The notes: generated by a model from the sequence alone, not told the origin. Positions 36,800 to 45,942 are shown, counted from the first letter of the stretch. The stretch: 64,000 nucleotides of DNA from Nitrospirota bacterium (GCA_004321915.1 SCQE01000021.1:1-64000); one strand, 5' to 3'. Made by a program: numbers and translations.

Positions 36800-36836
36800 A
36801 AAACCGGCCTCTAAAAGGCCGGTTTTTATTTTTTTA
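36800..36836 (+). terminator. Rho-independent terminator after rpsU
   Basis: The inverted repeat ACCGGCCT ... AGGCCGGT (about 36802-36822) is followed by TTTTATTTTTTT. The position between rpsU and yqeY suggests partial termination, so S21 is expressed above the rest of the cluster. Confidence 0.85.
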
Positions 36837-36846
36837 ATAAACACCC

Positions 36847-37302
36847 ATGGAAGATATCTTTCAAAAAATAGACGGGGACCTAAAAGAGGCGATGAAAGCC
36901 AGGGCTGAAGTCAGGCTTTCGGCCCTAAGAATGCTCAAAACCGCTCTAAAGAACAGGTCGATCGAAAAGATGGGCCGGCTTTCCGACGATGAGGTCATCG
37001 GGGTGCTTTCTTCTCTCGTTAAGCAACGAAGGGAATCGATCGAGCAGTTTTCTGCCGCAGGAAGAACTGAGCTTGCCGACAAGGAAAAACAGGAGATCGA
37101 AGTTTTACAGGCTTATCTTCCCAAGCAACTTTCTGCGGAGGAGATCGACGAAATAATAAAATCGGCCATTGCGGAATGCGCTGCCGCATCGCCGGCAGAT
37201 ATGGGCAAAGTAATGAAAATTGTCGCCCCGAAGACAAAGGGCATGGCTGACGGCAAAGCGGTCAACCAGAGAGTTAAAGAGCTTCTTGCGCCCTCTTCTT
37301 AA
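36847..37302 (+). CDS. yqeY: GatB/YqeY domain protein
   Basis: The 151-residue protein matches YqeY, with ALRMLKTALKNRSIEK near residue 27, VLSSLVKQRRESIEQF and LQAYLPKQLSAEEIDEII near residue 86. This is the helical tail domain of GatB as a free protein, thought to act on tRNA, but its function is not settled. It often sits between rpsU and dnaG, as here. The start is ATG 36847, just after the rpsU terminator. Confidence 0.93.
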   Translation: MEDIFQKIDGDLKEAMKARAEVRLSALRMLKTALKNRSIEKMGRLSDDEVIGVLSSLVKQRRESIEQFSAAGRTELADKEKQEIEVLQAYLPKQLSAEEIDEIIKSAIAECAAASPADMGKVMKIVAPKTKGMADGKAVNQRVKELLAPSS

Positions 37303-37344
37303 ATCTTTTAACTATTTCCTAAAACAAATTGTGAGGTAACCGGA

Positions 37345-38301
37345 ATGAAACTTTCAGAATTTTACGGAAAGGCGTTGTCGGCTGCGATCGAAAATGACCC
37401 GCGCGGAAGAGAGTTTGTCGAGCAGGAACTCGTCAGAAGGAAAAAGGATTTTGACAAGCTGACGGCAGAGGAAAAAGAGGATTTCGACCGCGAAAGCCTT
37501 GAAAACCCTTATGCTGACTCCAAGATGCTTTACGGGAGCGGCGATGAAGAGATAAAAAGGGTGCTGGTCGGCATCGATATCGACGTGTCCGAACTTTTAC
37601 TTGCCGAGGGCCTTAGGGCCAAAGGTCTGGGAGTCGATCTCGTGCTTGCGCACCATCCCGAAGGCCGGGCCTATGCAAACCTTTATAATGTGATGAATAT
37701 GCAGGCGGACATACTGCATCGTTTCGGAGTGCCGATAAATACGGCAGAGGCCCTTATGGAATCTCGCGTGAAAGAGGTCGAAAGAAAGCTTATGCCTGCA
37801 AACCATTCCAAGACCGTGGATGCGGCCAAGCTGTTGAACATACCGCTAATGTGCCTTCACACTATGGCGGACAATATGGTGGCGACATTTCTTCAGCAGG
37901 GCTTCGAGGACAAAAAACCCTACACTTTAGATGACGTAATATCGATGCTCAACGAAATTCCCGAATATAAAGTCGCAAAGAAAGAGAGTTTCGGGCCGCG
38001 TATCCTTATCGGATCAAAGAACAGAAAGGCCGGAAAGGTATTCGTAGATATGACCGGAGGCACCGAAGGTTCGAAAGAAATTTTTTCAAGCCTTTCCTTA
38101 AGCGGAATAAATACTATTGTCGGAATGCACCTTAGCGAAGATCATCGTAAAGAGGCAGAAAAGAACAACCTCAATGTGGTGATCGCCGGACATATAGCGA
38201 GCGATAATTTAGGCCTGAACCTTCTCTTCGATGCTATCTCTAAAGGCGATGACATCGAATTCCTCGAATGTTCGGGTTTCAGAAGGGTCAGCAGAAAATA
38301 G
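37345..38301 (+). CDS. NIF3-like (dinuclear-metal) protein
   Basis: The 318-residue protein has VLVGIDIDVSE near residue 74, DLVLAHHPEGRAYANL near residue 98 and a C-terminal VVIAGHIASDNLGLNLL segment near residue 279. These match the histidine and aspartate metal ligands of the NIF3/YbgI fold, though the rest is divergent and there is an extra helical N-terminus with DPRGREFVEQEL. NIF3 proteins bind two metals; the activity is uncertain. It lies between yqeY and dnaG in the same direction, with gaps of 42 and 15 nt. A divergent subgroup of NIF3 is the best call. Confidence 0.65.
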   Translation: MKLSEFYGKALSAAIENDPRGREFVEQELVRRKKDFDKLTAEEKEDFDRESLENPYADSKMLYGSGDEEIKRVLVGIDIDVSELLLAEGLRAKGLGVDLVLAHHPEGRAYANLYNVMNMQADILHRFGVPINTAEALMESRVKEVERKLMPANHSKTVDAAKLLNIPLMCLHTMADNMVATFLQQGFEDKKPYTLDDVISMLNEIPEYKVAKKESFGPRILIGSKNRKAGKVFVDMTGGTEGSKEIFSSLSLSGINTIVGMHLSEDHRKEAEKNNLNVVIAGHIASDNLGLNLLFDAISKGDDIEFLECSGFRRVSRK

Positions 38302-38316
38302 CCGGACTCACGCACC

Positions 38317-40047
38317 GTGAAGTCGGACAACCTAGTTGAAGACATAAAGGCAAGGCTCGATATCGTCGAGCTTATATCCGAACATGTCGAACTGAAACGT
38401 TCAGGCAGCAACTTCAAAGGGCTTTGCCCTTTTCATGCCGAAAAAACCCCGTCGTTCATGGTAAGCCCTGCAAAGCAGATATTTCATTGCTTTGGATGCA
38501 ATAAAGGCGGCGACATATTCGGTTTCACCATGGGTTATGAAAATATGGACTTTTCCGAGACCCTTTCTTTTCTTGCAGGTAAGGCAGGCCTCAATATCGA
38601 TGAATACAAGGGGACAAAAACCGGCAAAGGCATAAAAGAAAGCGTGCTGGCCGCACAGGTTGAGGCATTGAAATTTTTCAAACAAAATCTTTCGGCGTCC
38701 AAACAGGCAAAAAAATATCTTGCCGACAGGGGCATTTCAGAGGAAACCGCCGAGACATTTTCTCTCGGCCGCAGTACTTCCGAAAGGGACGCGCTTTACA
38801 GGAAGCTCAAGGACAAAGGGCTGCCGGATGAACATATCAGGGCATCGGGACTCGTAAACTTTGGGGAAAAAGGCCCTTACGATTTTTTCCGCGACCGCTT
38901 GATGTTTCCCATATTCGATCTGCAGGGCAAGCCGATAGCATTCGGAGGCAGGACGTTTTCGTCGTCCAAAGATATACCCAAATATATAAATTCTCCGGAC
39001 AGTCCGGTGTTCAGGAAAGGCGAGACCTGCTTTGCGCTCGACAAGGCGAAGTCGGCCGTCACCAATAAAAAATATTCCGTGATAGTCGAAGGATACTTGG
39101 ATGCGATAATGTGCCATCAACACGGGATTGCGAATGTTATAGCGCCGCTCGGCACGGCGCTTACGGCAGGGCAGGTGAGAAGGCTTAAACGTTTTGCGGA
39201 AAAGACGGTGCTTGTGTTCGACGGAGATTCCGCAGGCATTTCGGCCACAAAGAGGGCCTTGGCTGTGGTATTCGGCGAAGGGTTGCAGGCCAAGGTGCTG
39301 ATCCTGCCGCAAGGCGAAGACCCGGACTCGTATATAAAAACCAACGGCGAGGAAAAATTCAGGAAACTTATGGCCGGGGCGCTTTCGCCGGTAAGCTTTT
39401 TGCTGAAATTTTCAGGCGGCAACAGGCTCGATGCGGTCAGGCTCGCCATACAGGCCATTGCCGCATGCGCAGATTCCTTGCAGCGCGATGAACTGGTCAG
39501 GGAACTGGCCGAACGCTCGGGGGTGGGCGAACTTACATTAAGAGAAGAGTTGAAAACAACCGTTCAGAAAGCTTTTAAGCAAGACGGCCGTTCACGCAAA
39601 AGCGAGACGCATATCATGGAGGAGCATATCAATAAAGAGGAGCTTTTGCTTTTGAACGTCATGCTTACGATGCCCGAAAAAGCTTGTGTTATACTACAAG
39701 GCATAGAAAGCGGGTTTATCGAGAACGCTGTTATACGGTCCATATTCGACAAGGTTTCAAAGCTGACGGACCGGAATTTGAATCTGACGGACACGCTTCT
39801 TGCCGGGTGCAGCGATGCCGAGCGCGTGCTGATAACCAAGCATTCTATCGCCTCTGAAGGCGAAATGGAACATGCCGACACTGTAATAGAGGACTGTATT
39901 TTGAAGATAAAGCTTCGCGGGCTAGAAAAAAAGATAAAGGAAGCTGAGCAGAAGGCCAATGAAACCGGCGATTTAAGGGATCTCGGCCTGTTGTTTTCCG
40001 AAAAAAACGAACTGGACCGCAGGCGGATACTCAGAGACCGGGGATAA
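38317..40047 (+). CDS. dnaG: DNA primase
   Basis: Synthesises RNA primers at the fork. The 576-residue protein has the zinc-binding domain (CPFH near residue 37, CFGCNKGG near residue 58), the RNA polymerase core with YINSPDSPVFRKGE, and the TOPRIM motifs VIVEGYLDAIMCHQHG near residue 250 and VLVFDGDSAGI near residue 300. The C-terminal helicase-binding domain is shorter and divergent. The start is GTG 38317, giving the conserved VEDIKARLDIVELI. It is followed by rpoD. Confidence 0.96.
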   Translation: MKSDNLVEDIKARLDIVELISEHVELKRSGSNFKGLCPFHAEKTPSFMVSPAKQIFHCFGCNKGGDIFGFTMGYENMDFSETLSFLAGKAGLNIDEYKGTKTGKGIKESVLAAQVEALKFFKQNLSASKQAKKYLADRGISEETAETFSLGRSTSERDALYRKLKDKGLPDEHIRASGLVNFGEKGPYDFFRDRLMFPIFDLQGKPIAFGGRTFSSSKDIPKYINSPDSPVFRKGETCFALDKAKSAVTNKKYSVIVEGYLDAIMCHQHGIANVIAPLGTALTAGQVRRLKRFAEKTVLVFDGDSAGISATKRALAVVFGEGLQAKVLILPQGEDPDSYIKTNGEEKFRKLMAGALSPVSFLLKFSGGNRLDAVRLAIQAIAACADSLQRDELVRELAERSGVGELTLREELKTTVQKAFKQDGRSRKSETHIMEEHINKEELLLLNVMLTMPEKACVILQGIESGFIENAVIRSIFDKVSKLTDRNLNLTDTLLAGCSDAERVLITKHSIASEGEMEHADTVIEDCILKIKLRGLEKKIKEAEQKANETGDLRDLGLLFSEKNELDRRRILRDRG

Positions 40048-40074
40048 GTCATTTAATCCGATAGAGGAGGAAGC

Positions 40075-41601
40075 TTGGACAATAATTTTAAATATTTTAA
40101 AGACGACATCTCTGATAGCGACACCGCCCCCGATATTAACGGAATTGACGATACGGATATCGAAGATTTACCCGGGCCGGTCGAACCGCAGGACCCTAAA
40201 GAAACAATAGATATGGAGTACGACCCTTTGCGTTCGTACCTTAAAGGCATAAGTTCGTTCCCGCTGCTTACGAGGGAAGGCGAGGTGCTTATAGCCAAGG
40301 AGATAGAGGCAAAAAAGCTCAGCATCGCAGAGACCCTTTTTGTAATACCTTTTGTCCTCGAAAAACTTGTAAAGATCGGCAAGCTGATCGGCAAGGGTGA
40401 GGCCCCCCTGATCGACCTTATTCAGGAAGGCGATGACTTGTCGGAAGACGACCTCCTCGAAGAGCAGAGGCGTTTTGCAACGATAACTGTAAAGATTTCC
40501 AAGCTGTATCTGACAAGGAAAAAACTGTTGAAGGACGGGGGGTTCTGCAGCGGAGCAAAACGCACCAAGGCCTCGTATGATATCAAACCAAGCAATCAAC
40601 TCGAAAAAAATAAACACCGGATAGTGGAACAGGTAAAATCGCTCGACCTGAAGGATGATGTGGTCAGGGCCTTTTTGGAGGAGTTGAAGAACCTTAACCG
40701 GAGGCTGATGCATCTCCATGACGGTCTTCGCAGGGCGTCGAAGGTCAACAGCAGAAGCGCGGAATGCAGACGCGCCAGAAATGAGATGAAGGAGATCGAA
40801 CTTTTAGTAGGGCTGAACTGGGCTGAGATAAAAAAGATAATAAAAGAGCTCGATAAAATTACGGTCGAGCTGGACAACACCAAATGCAAACTTGTAGAGG
40901 CAAACCTGAGGCTCGTTATCAGTATCGCCAAAAGATATATAGGTAAAGGACTTGGCCTCGGAGACCTGATTCAAGAGGGCAATATAGGTCTCATGAAGGC
41001 CGTGGACAAATTCGAATATCAGAGAGGATACAAGTTCAGCACCTATGCTACATGGTGGATAAGGCAGGCGATCAGCCGCTCGATTGCGGACCAGTCGAGG
41101 ACCATAAGGATTCCCGTGCATATGATCGAGAATATAAACAAAATAGGCAAGATCACGAAAGAATATGTTCAGGAGTTCGGTAAAGAGCCCGGGGCTGACG
41201 AGGTGGCCAAGCGTTCCAAGATAGCGCTCGACAAGGTCAGAAATATCCTCAAGCTTTCCAAGGAGCCGATTTCGATCGAGATGCCCATAGGCGATGAAGA
41301 GGATACTGCGCTAAAAGACTTTATCGAGGACAAATCGAACCTTTCCCCTCTCGAAGAGGTCATTCAGGGGGACCTCAAAAAACATTTATATAAGGCCCTC
41401 CGTACCCTTTCTCCCAAAGAGCAGCTTGTTTTAAGAAAACGTTTCGGGATCGGTGAAGACGGACCGCATACCCTTGAAGAGGTGGGACAGGAGTTCGATG
41501 TCACGCGAGAACGCATAAGGCAGATAGAGGTGAAGGCCATAAGAAAGCTGAAGCACCCCTCGAGGTCGAAGTGGTTAAGGGACTTTTTGGGCAAGCCTTG
41601 A
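40075..41601 (+). CDS. rpoD: Primary sigma factor RpoD
   Basis: Housekeeping sigma-70 of 508 residues. Region 1.2 is [16 protein letters not shown] near residue 55, followed by a non-conserved insert (about 110-250). Region 2 has [18 protein letters not shown] and [20 protein letters not shown] (-10 recognition), region 3 is [16 protein letters not shown], and region 4.2 is [20 protein letters not shown] (-35 recognition). It lacks the long acidic region 1.1 of E. coli RpoD. The start is TTG 40075, supported by GAGGAGGAAGC directly upstream. Its consensus fits the TTGACA/TATAAT-type sites noted here. Confidence 0.96.
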   Translation: MDNNFKYFKDDISDSDTAPDINGIDDTDIEDLPGPVEPQDPKETIDMEYDPLRSYLKGISSFPLLTREGEVLIAKEIEAKKLSIAETLFVIPFVLEKLVKIGKLIGKGEAPLIDLIQEGDDLSEDDLLEEQRRFATITVKISKLYLTRKKLLKDGGFCSGAKRTKASYDIKPSNQLEKNKHRIVEQVKSLDLKDDVVRAFLEELKNLNRRLMHLHDGLRRASKVNSRSAECRRARNEMKEIELLVGLNWAEIKKIIKELDKITVELDNTKCKLVEANLRLVISIAKRYIGKGLGLGDLIQEGNIGLMKAVDKFEYQRGYKFSTYATWWIRQAISRSIADQSRTIRIPVHMIENINKIGKITKEYVQEFGKEPGADEVAKRSKIALDKVRNILKLSKEPISIEMPIGDEEDTALKDFIEDKSNLSPLEEVIQGDLKKHLYKALRTLSPKEQLVLRKRFGIGEDGPHTLEEVGQEFDVTRERIRQIEVKAIRKLKHPSRSKWLRDFLGKP

Positions 41602-41680
41602 CTAAACTTCAAGTTCGACGCTAAAATATTTAACTTTGGTGAGTTTCTGTTTTTCTTCGGAATTTCAGCTTTTACGCCGA

Positions 41681-41756
41681 GGGCCCATAGCTCAGTTGGT
41701 AGAGCTACCGGCTCATAACCGGTTGGTCCCAGGTTCGAGTCCTGGTGGGCCCACCA
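41681..41756 (+). tRNA. tRNA-Met (CAU anticodon)
   Basis: A full cloverleaf with encoded CCA end: acceptor GGGCCCA (41681-41687) with TGGGCCC (41746-41752), D arm GCTC/GAGC, anticodon stem ACCGG/CCGGT with CAT at 41714-41716, variable loop, T arm with GGTTCGAGTCC. CAU marks elongator methionine tRNA, or an isoleucine tRNA if the C is lysidine-modified. The sequence fits an elongator Met type better, but the distinction cannot be made without identity-element analysis. It follows rpoD by 79 nt. Confidence 0.92.
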
Positions 41757-41816
41757 GATTCAATGGACTTACATCTTTCATGCCGCATGAAGCGGCATGC
41801 CTCGGAGAGCCGACAA

Positions 41817-42557
41817 TTGAATGACGAACTGAAGACCTTGATCGAACTGCAGCAATTCGATTCCCGTATCCTAGCCTTGAAGATCAGGATCGATACTGCC
41901 CCCTCTCAGTTTTCGGCTGACGAGGCCTCTTTTAAGGAGGCCAATGCAGCGCTCGAAAAAGCGAAGCAGAATCAGCTTTCGGTAGAGAAGAAGAAGAAAG
42001 AGAAAGAAACCGAGATAGAGGATATCAAAGAAAAGATCAAAAAACTCAAGACAAGAAGCGCCGATATAAAAAACAATAAAGAGTACCAAGCACACCTGAA
42101 AGAGATAGAGAAGAACGAAAAAGACATCAAAGCCGCGGAAGACTTGATCCTGTCGCTGATGGAAAAACTGGACGAGTCTCAAAAAGCGGTGCTTTCCGAA
42201 AACACAAGGATCAACGCGGAAAAGCTCAAGCTCGATGCCGCAAAAGCGGAACTCGAAAAAGAGATCGAGCAGTACAGGGTGGAGCTGGAGGGCTTGAAGA
42301 AAGAAAGGCCCGGAATAGTTTCTAAAATCAGCAAAGACACATATAATTTTTATATGTCGATTCTCAGGGATAAGCGGGGCTTGGCGGTTGTGAAGGCGAG
42401 CAACGAGATTTGCTGTGGATGCAACCTTCATATACCTCCGCAGATGTTCGTGGAACTTAAAACGAGCGACGAAATATTGCAATGTCAGGAATGCAGGCGG
42501 ATCCTTTATTACGAACACCCCTCACCAGAACCGGCAGGAGGGGCCAAGCAGCAATGA
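41817..42557 (+). CDS. Coiled-coil protein with C4 zinc ribbon (CT398-like)
   Basis: The 246-residue protein is a long coiled coil (about residues 10-185, rich in K and E) ending in a four-cysteine zinc ribbon (CCGCNLHIPP with CQECRR). This family is conserved in many bacteria and is of unclear function; members have been linked to flagellar and sigma-54-related partners in Chlamydia. I chose TTG 41817 because GGAGAG lies 7 nt before it and the protein then begins at the conserved NDELKTLIELQ; in-frame ATGs at 41745 and 41787 lie at or just beyond the tRNA. The stop overlaps the start of the epimerase gene (ATGA). Confidence 0.82.
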   Translation: MNDELKTLIELQQFDSRILALKIRIDTAPSQFSADEASFKEANAALEKAKQNQLSVEKKKKEKETEIEDIKEKIKKLKTRSADIKNNKEYQAHLKEIEKNEKDIKAAEDLILSLMEKLDESQKAVLSENTRINAEKLKLDAAKAELEKEIEQYRVELEGLKKERPGIVSKISKDTYNFYMSILRDKRGLAVVKASNEICCGCNLHIPPQMFVELKTSDEILQCQECRRILYYEHPSPEPAGGAKQQ

Positions 42558-43525
42558 AAACGATAATACTGACAGGGGCCGCAGGCTTTATAGGCTGGAA
42601 CACCGGACTGAAACTTCTTGCCGACGGAGTGAGGGTAATAGGCATAGACAACCTGAACGACTACTATGATGTCCGGCTTAAATACCACAGGCTGGAAGAT
42701 TTAAAGAAACATTCCAATTTCAAATTTTATCACACCGATATAGAAAACCTTCAGGCCTTGGAGATAATCTTTCAGGACAACAAAATAGACGCTGTTATAA
42801 ACCTCGCGGCAAGGGCCGGAGTGCGTTACAGCCTCGTAAACCCTCATGTTTATTTAAGCACGAACACTCTCGGCACTTTGAACCTGCTTGAAGCCATGAA
42901 GAGATACGGAACAAAAAAGATGGTGTTGGCCTCGACCTCTTCGTTGTATGCGGGCCAGAAAATGCCTTTTACCGAAAGCCTGCCGGTCAATACCCCGATA
43001 TCGCCTTATGCGGCTTCCAAGAAAGCGGCCGAGGCCATGGCGCATTCATACCATTATTTATTTGGTTTGGATATAAGTGTTGTTCGCTACTTTACGGTTT
43101 ACGGACCTGCGGGAAGACCTGATATGAGCATCTTCAGGTTCATAAAATGGATTGACGAAGGCACGCCTATCGAGCTCTTCGGAGACGGTTCTCAGAGCAG
43201 AGATTTTACATACATCGAAGATATCGCCGCAGGCTCGATCAAAGCGTTAAAAGAGGTCGGCTACGAGATAATCAATATAGGCGGCGGTCAGAAGCCGGAA
43301 TCGCTCAATTATGTTATAAAAAAGATCGAAGATTTCTTGGGCAAAAAGGCGGTAATAGAGAACAAGCCTTTTCATAAGGCCGATATGATGGAGACTTCCG
43401 CCGATATAAGCAAGGCAAGAAGGTTGCTCGAATGGGAGCCTAAGACGGGCCTCGACGAAGGGCTGGATAAAACCCTCCAATGGTATGTCTCCAACCGCGA
43501 CTGGCTTAAGGACATCAAGCTGTAA
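42554..43525 (+). CDS. NAD-dependent sugar-nucleotide epimerase (UDP-glucuronate 4-epimerase-like)
   Basis: Short-chain dehydrogenase fold: NAD-binding GAAGFIGWN near residue 8, D-N-L-N-D-Y-Y near residue 35 typical of UDP-glucuronate epimerases, the catalytic S-T-S-S-L-Y and Y-A-A-S-K-K near residues 128-155, and FTVYGPAGRPDM. The 323-residue length fits. It would make a sugar nucleotide such as UDP-galacturonate for surface polysaccharide or LPS. The start ATG 42554 overlaps the zinc-ribbon gene; rsmA follows 0 nt later. Exact substrate is inferred from the D-N-L-N-D-Y-Y motif. Confidence 0.85.
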   Translation: MKTIILTGAAGFIGWNTGLKLLADGVRVIGIDNLNDYYDVRLKYHRLEDLKKHSNFKFYHTDIENLQALEIIFQDNKIDAVINLAARAGVRYSLVNPHVYLSTNTLGTLNLLEAMKRYGTKKMVLASTSSLYAGQKMPFTESLPVNTPISPYAASKKAAEAMAHSYHYLFGLDISVVRYFTVYGPAGRPDMSIFRFIKWIDEGTPIELFGDGSQSRDFTYIEDIAAGSIKALKEVGYEIINIGGGQKPESLNYVIKKIEDFLGKKAVIENKPFHKADMMETSADISKARRLLEWEPKTGLDEGLDKTLQWYVSNRDWLKDIKL

Positions 43526-44287
43526 TTGGCTAAAAAGCATTTAGGACAGAACTTCCTTTTCGATCCCTCAATTCTCGGCAGAATAATCGAAGCGTCCGGT
43601 CTGACCTCGGACGATTTGGTGGTTGAAATCGGTCCGGGCCACGGCAGGCTTACGAAAATGCTGGCTGCGACCGCGCGACAGGTAATTGCCGTAGAGATCG
43701 ACAGGGACCTTCACAAAATCCTCTCCTCGGAACTTAAAGATTTCGGCAACATCGAGCTGATAGAAGGCGATGTGCTTGAATACCCCTTCGAGATGCTCCC
43801 AAGATTCAAAACTGTAGCGAATATCCCTTACTACATCACCACCCCGATAATCTTCAGGCTGCTCGAAACAGCTGCAAACCTCGAATCCATGACACTTACG
43901 ATACAGAAAGAGGTGGCGGAGAGGATCGTTGCGAAACCCTGCACAAAAGAATACGGCGTGCTGTCTCTCGCCGTCCAGTATTACGGCGAACCCGAAATCA
44001 AGTTTCTGATACCGAAGGGCGCGTTCAAACCTACGCCTAAGGTTGATTCTGCGGTGCTGCATGTAAGAAAGCTGGCTGTTCCGAGAGTGGCGGCAAAAGA
44101 CAAAAAGTTTTTTTTCAAAGTTGTAAGAACGGCTTTTTCGCAGAGAAGAAAGACCCTTTCGAATGCCTTAAAACCATTGCAGAAAGAGAATCTCTTAGCA
44201 GTACTCGAAGCCTTGGGAATTGACGCTAAAAGGCGTCCTGAAACGCTCTCTATCGAAGAATTCGCGGCGATCGCGAATGAGTTGTAA
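43526..44287 (+). CDS. rsmA: 16S rRNA dimethyladenosine transferase
   Basis: SAM-dependent methyltransferase that dimethylates two adjacent adenines near the 3' end of 16S rRNA. The 253-residue protein has KKHLGQNFLFD, the SAM site VVEIGPGHGRLT near residue 34, the target-binding NIPYYITTPI near residue 96, and KPTPKVDSAV near residue 173. TTG 43526 begins directly after the stop codon of the epimerase gene. The protein is of normal length. Confidence 0.95.
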   Translation: MAKKHLGQNFLFDPSILGRIIEASGLTSDDLVVEIGPGHGRLTKMLAATARQVIAVEIDRDLHKILSSELKDFGNIELIEGDVLEYPFEMLPRFKTVANIPYYITTPIIFRLLETAANLESMTLTIQKEVAERIVAKPCTKEYGVLSLAVQYYGEPEIKFLIPKGAFKPTPKVDSAVLHVRKLAVPRVAAKDKKFFFKVVRTAFSQRRKTLSNALKPLQKENLLAVLEALGIDAKRRPETLSIEEFAAIANEL

Positions 44288-44322
44288 AAGGGCAACGGTT
44301 GACCCTATTTCCCCCGGAAACG

Positions 44323-44613
44323 TTATTTGAGCCGGATCACAAAACGCGTTATGTCTTTGTCAGTGCTCTCTTCGTATACAACAGGCAGTTCTTCGAGTTT
44401 TATTGCGGATATTATGAGATGTTTGTTTTCCATTTCTATGACCAAGGTCAATTTTTCGCCCTGTTGAAGGCTTGCGACCTCGTCCTTTACCAGCGAAGTC
44501 GCGCTGGTCGCACATAATCCCCCTCCGCGCATGTTGACCTCTCTGTCTGCGGCATAAGAGAACGCGGCGGCGGCAAGGATAAGGACCAGTATGGATATAA
44601 AAATCTTTGCCAT
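44323..44613 (-). CDS. Exported TusA-like small protein without the CPxP motif
   Basis: The 96-residue protein has a signal peptide (FISILVLILAAAAFSYA) and a mature part of about 75 residues with the TusA/SirA pattern: a strand VNMRGGGLC, a helix VKDEVASLQQGEKL, LTLVIE, and a last strand TRFVIRLK. The catalytic C-P-x-P of TusA is replaced by L-C-A-T-S-A-T, so sulfur transfer by the usual route is unlikely, but one cysteine remains. It lies downstream of the candidate selenocysteine cytochrome, separated by a terminator, and may be expressed with it. There is no strong ribosome binding site. The TusA-like call rests on pattern, not on an alignment. Confidence 0.55.
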   Translation of the reverse strand: MAKIFISILVLILAAAAFSYAADREVNMRGGGLCATSATSLVKDEVASLQQGEKLTLVIEMENKHLIISAIKLEELPVVYEESTDKDITRFVIRLK

Positions 44614-44623
44614 TGAAATATTA

Positions 44624-44656
44624 AAATGAGGGGCGCTTGATACGCGCCCCTCATTT
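44624..44656 (-). terminator. Terminator/attenuator after the multiheme cytochrome gene
   Basis: A 13-bp perfect inverted repeat (44624-44636 with 44644-44656) begins 9 nt after the cytochrome stop. On the minus strand it is followed by TTTTAATATTTC. It sits before the TusA-like gene, so read-through could link both. Confidence 0.75.
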
Positions 44657-44664
44657 GTCTTGTT

Positions 44665-45942
44665 CTACTTAACTGTAACCTTCTTGGTCTCTCCGTACAA
44701 GAGATACTGGTCTTTGTCGACCTTGCCTTTCTTGTGGTCTCCGCCAGCAGGCATATACCAGAGGTTTACGGTTACATCCATTTCTTTTGCTTTTATGTCC
44801 CTGCTTTTCTTGCCGTCTTTTTCTACATCTTCATACGGGAACTTGATCTCGAAGGTCTCTACAACCTTCTTGCCCGGCTGAAGACTTGTGTCGGCAAGCA
44901 TTCCGGACTTTCTGAACGGTCCGTAAGCCATTTTGTCCCCCCTGCCTTTTGCAGGAGACTGGGGCATATAAATCTTCGAGGTGGTGAATACTTCTTTACC
45001 GTCTTTGGTTTTAGCGGTCACATCCAGGACCAGCCTATTCGGGGACGGTCAGCCATCGGGTATTCTGTGGCCTGCGTTGTTCAACATTTTAACGGTTACC
45101 TTGGCCGTAGGCTGAGAATCTCCGGGCTTCGGCAGGAAATAGTATCCGGTAGCATCCACGCTTACGGTCACCGCTTTCTTTGCCTGTTCAGGATCTCTGT
45201 ATCCCGGCATAAAATGGCCTTTTGTCATATGGCATTCCTGACAGGTCTTGTTGCCTCCGGACGGCACATAGGCATGCAGATAACTGCCGTAAAGGGTTGC
45301 GCACTGTGTCGGCTCGGTCAAATCGAAATTCGGACCAAGGCCGTGGCACTGACCGCAGAGTATAGACTCTTTCATAATAGGGCTCTTTTTAAGCGATTTG
45401 AACTTTGCATCGGCGTGTGCGCCCTCTTTATTGCCGTAAATAACTCCGGCTTCGGGCTCGCCGTCGGTCCATTTGTGTATAAGGGCCTTATGATTATGGC
45501 AAGTCAAACAGTTGATCCCGAGTTTTTTGAGTTTTGCCTTGGCCGCGTCATCGCCTGCAGCGCCGTCAATAGCAGCCTTTGCGATTTCCTGAGCTACAGC
45601 GTCAGTAGCGTCTTTAATCTGAGGCAAGTGGCATTTAAGGCAGGACAGCATATGCTCCACCTTAATGTCTTTTACTTCTTTCGCTCCGGACTTTGTCCAT
45701 TCTTTCAATATGCCGTCTTTGACTGCACTGGCTATTGTGGCCATGGTCCTCGGCGAGCCGACAAGAGAACTTGCATGGTAGGATTTTTCCCACTCCTCAT
45801 AGATCTTTGTATGGCACCCCTTGCAAGAGGAAACATCGTACATCTTTGCGAGTTCATCAATGCTCTTTGCCTTTTCCGCAGCAACGGCGGTAAGCGGCAA
45901 TGCAATGAAAAGCAAAACAGCCATAAGTCTCAACAATCTCAT
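44665..45942 (-). CDS. Exported pentaheme cytochrome c with an in-frame UGA (candidate selenoprotein)
   Basis: Read with UGA codon 298 (45049-45051) as selenocysteine, the product is 425 residues. It has a signal peptide (LRLMAVLLFIALPLTAVAA) and five CxxCH hemes at Cys40, 101, 145, 196 and 234, the first in a cytochrome c554-like context (SCKGCH ... W-E-K-S-Y-H-A). Then comes a beta-rich C-terminal domain. The UGA falls in NAGHRIPDG-UGA-PSPNRLVLDV, and the remaining 127 codons stay open in the same frame and read as a conserved-looking beta domain ending in TKKVTVK. Neighbouring genes use TGA as a normal stop. ATG 45942 has AGGGGG upstream. The alternative is a nonsense mutation or sequencing error. 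Confidence 0.75.
45025..45051 (-). promoter_or_regulatory. SECIS-like hairpin at the in-frame UGA
   Basis: On the mRNA, 45050-45043 can pair with 45035-45028 (seven of eight pairs, loop of seven). Alternatively UAGG (45037-45034) pairs with CCUG (45028-45025) around a CUGGU loop lying about 16-20 nt after the UGA. The second form has the short stem and G/U-containing loop expected for a bacterial SECIS. Support is by eye only. Confidence 0.45.

Noticed and set aside
41602-41640. Third copy of the 33-bp element before the tRNA
   Set aside because: Only a short CTTCAAGTT-type match is shared and the spacing differs; it is below what I would trust by eye.
41745-41816. Earlier starts of the zinc-ribbon gene (41745 or 41787)
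   Set aside because: The first begins inside the tRNA 3' end and the second sits in a GCCGC/GCGGC hairpin; TTG 41817 has the ribosome binding site and the conserved N-terminus.
45049-45051. UGA as an ordinary stop giving two separate genes (45052-45942 and 44665-45021)
   Set aside because: The downstream part has no ribosome binding site at its first in-frame ATG, stays in the same frame and continues the domain; a single interrupted gene fits better. A real nonsense mutation cannot be excluded.
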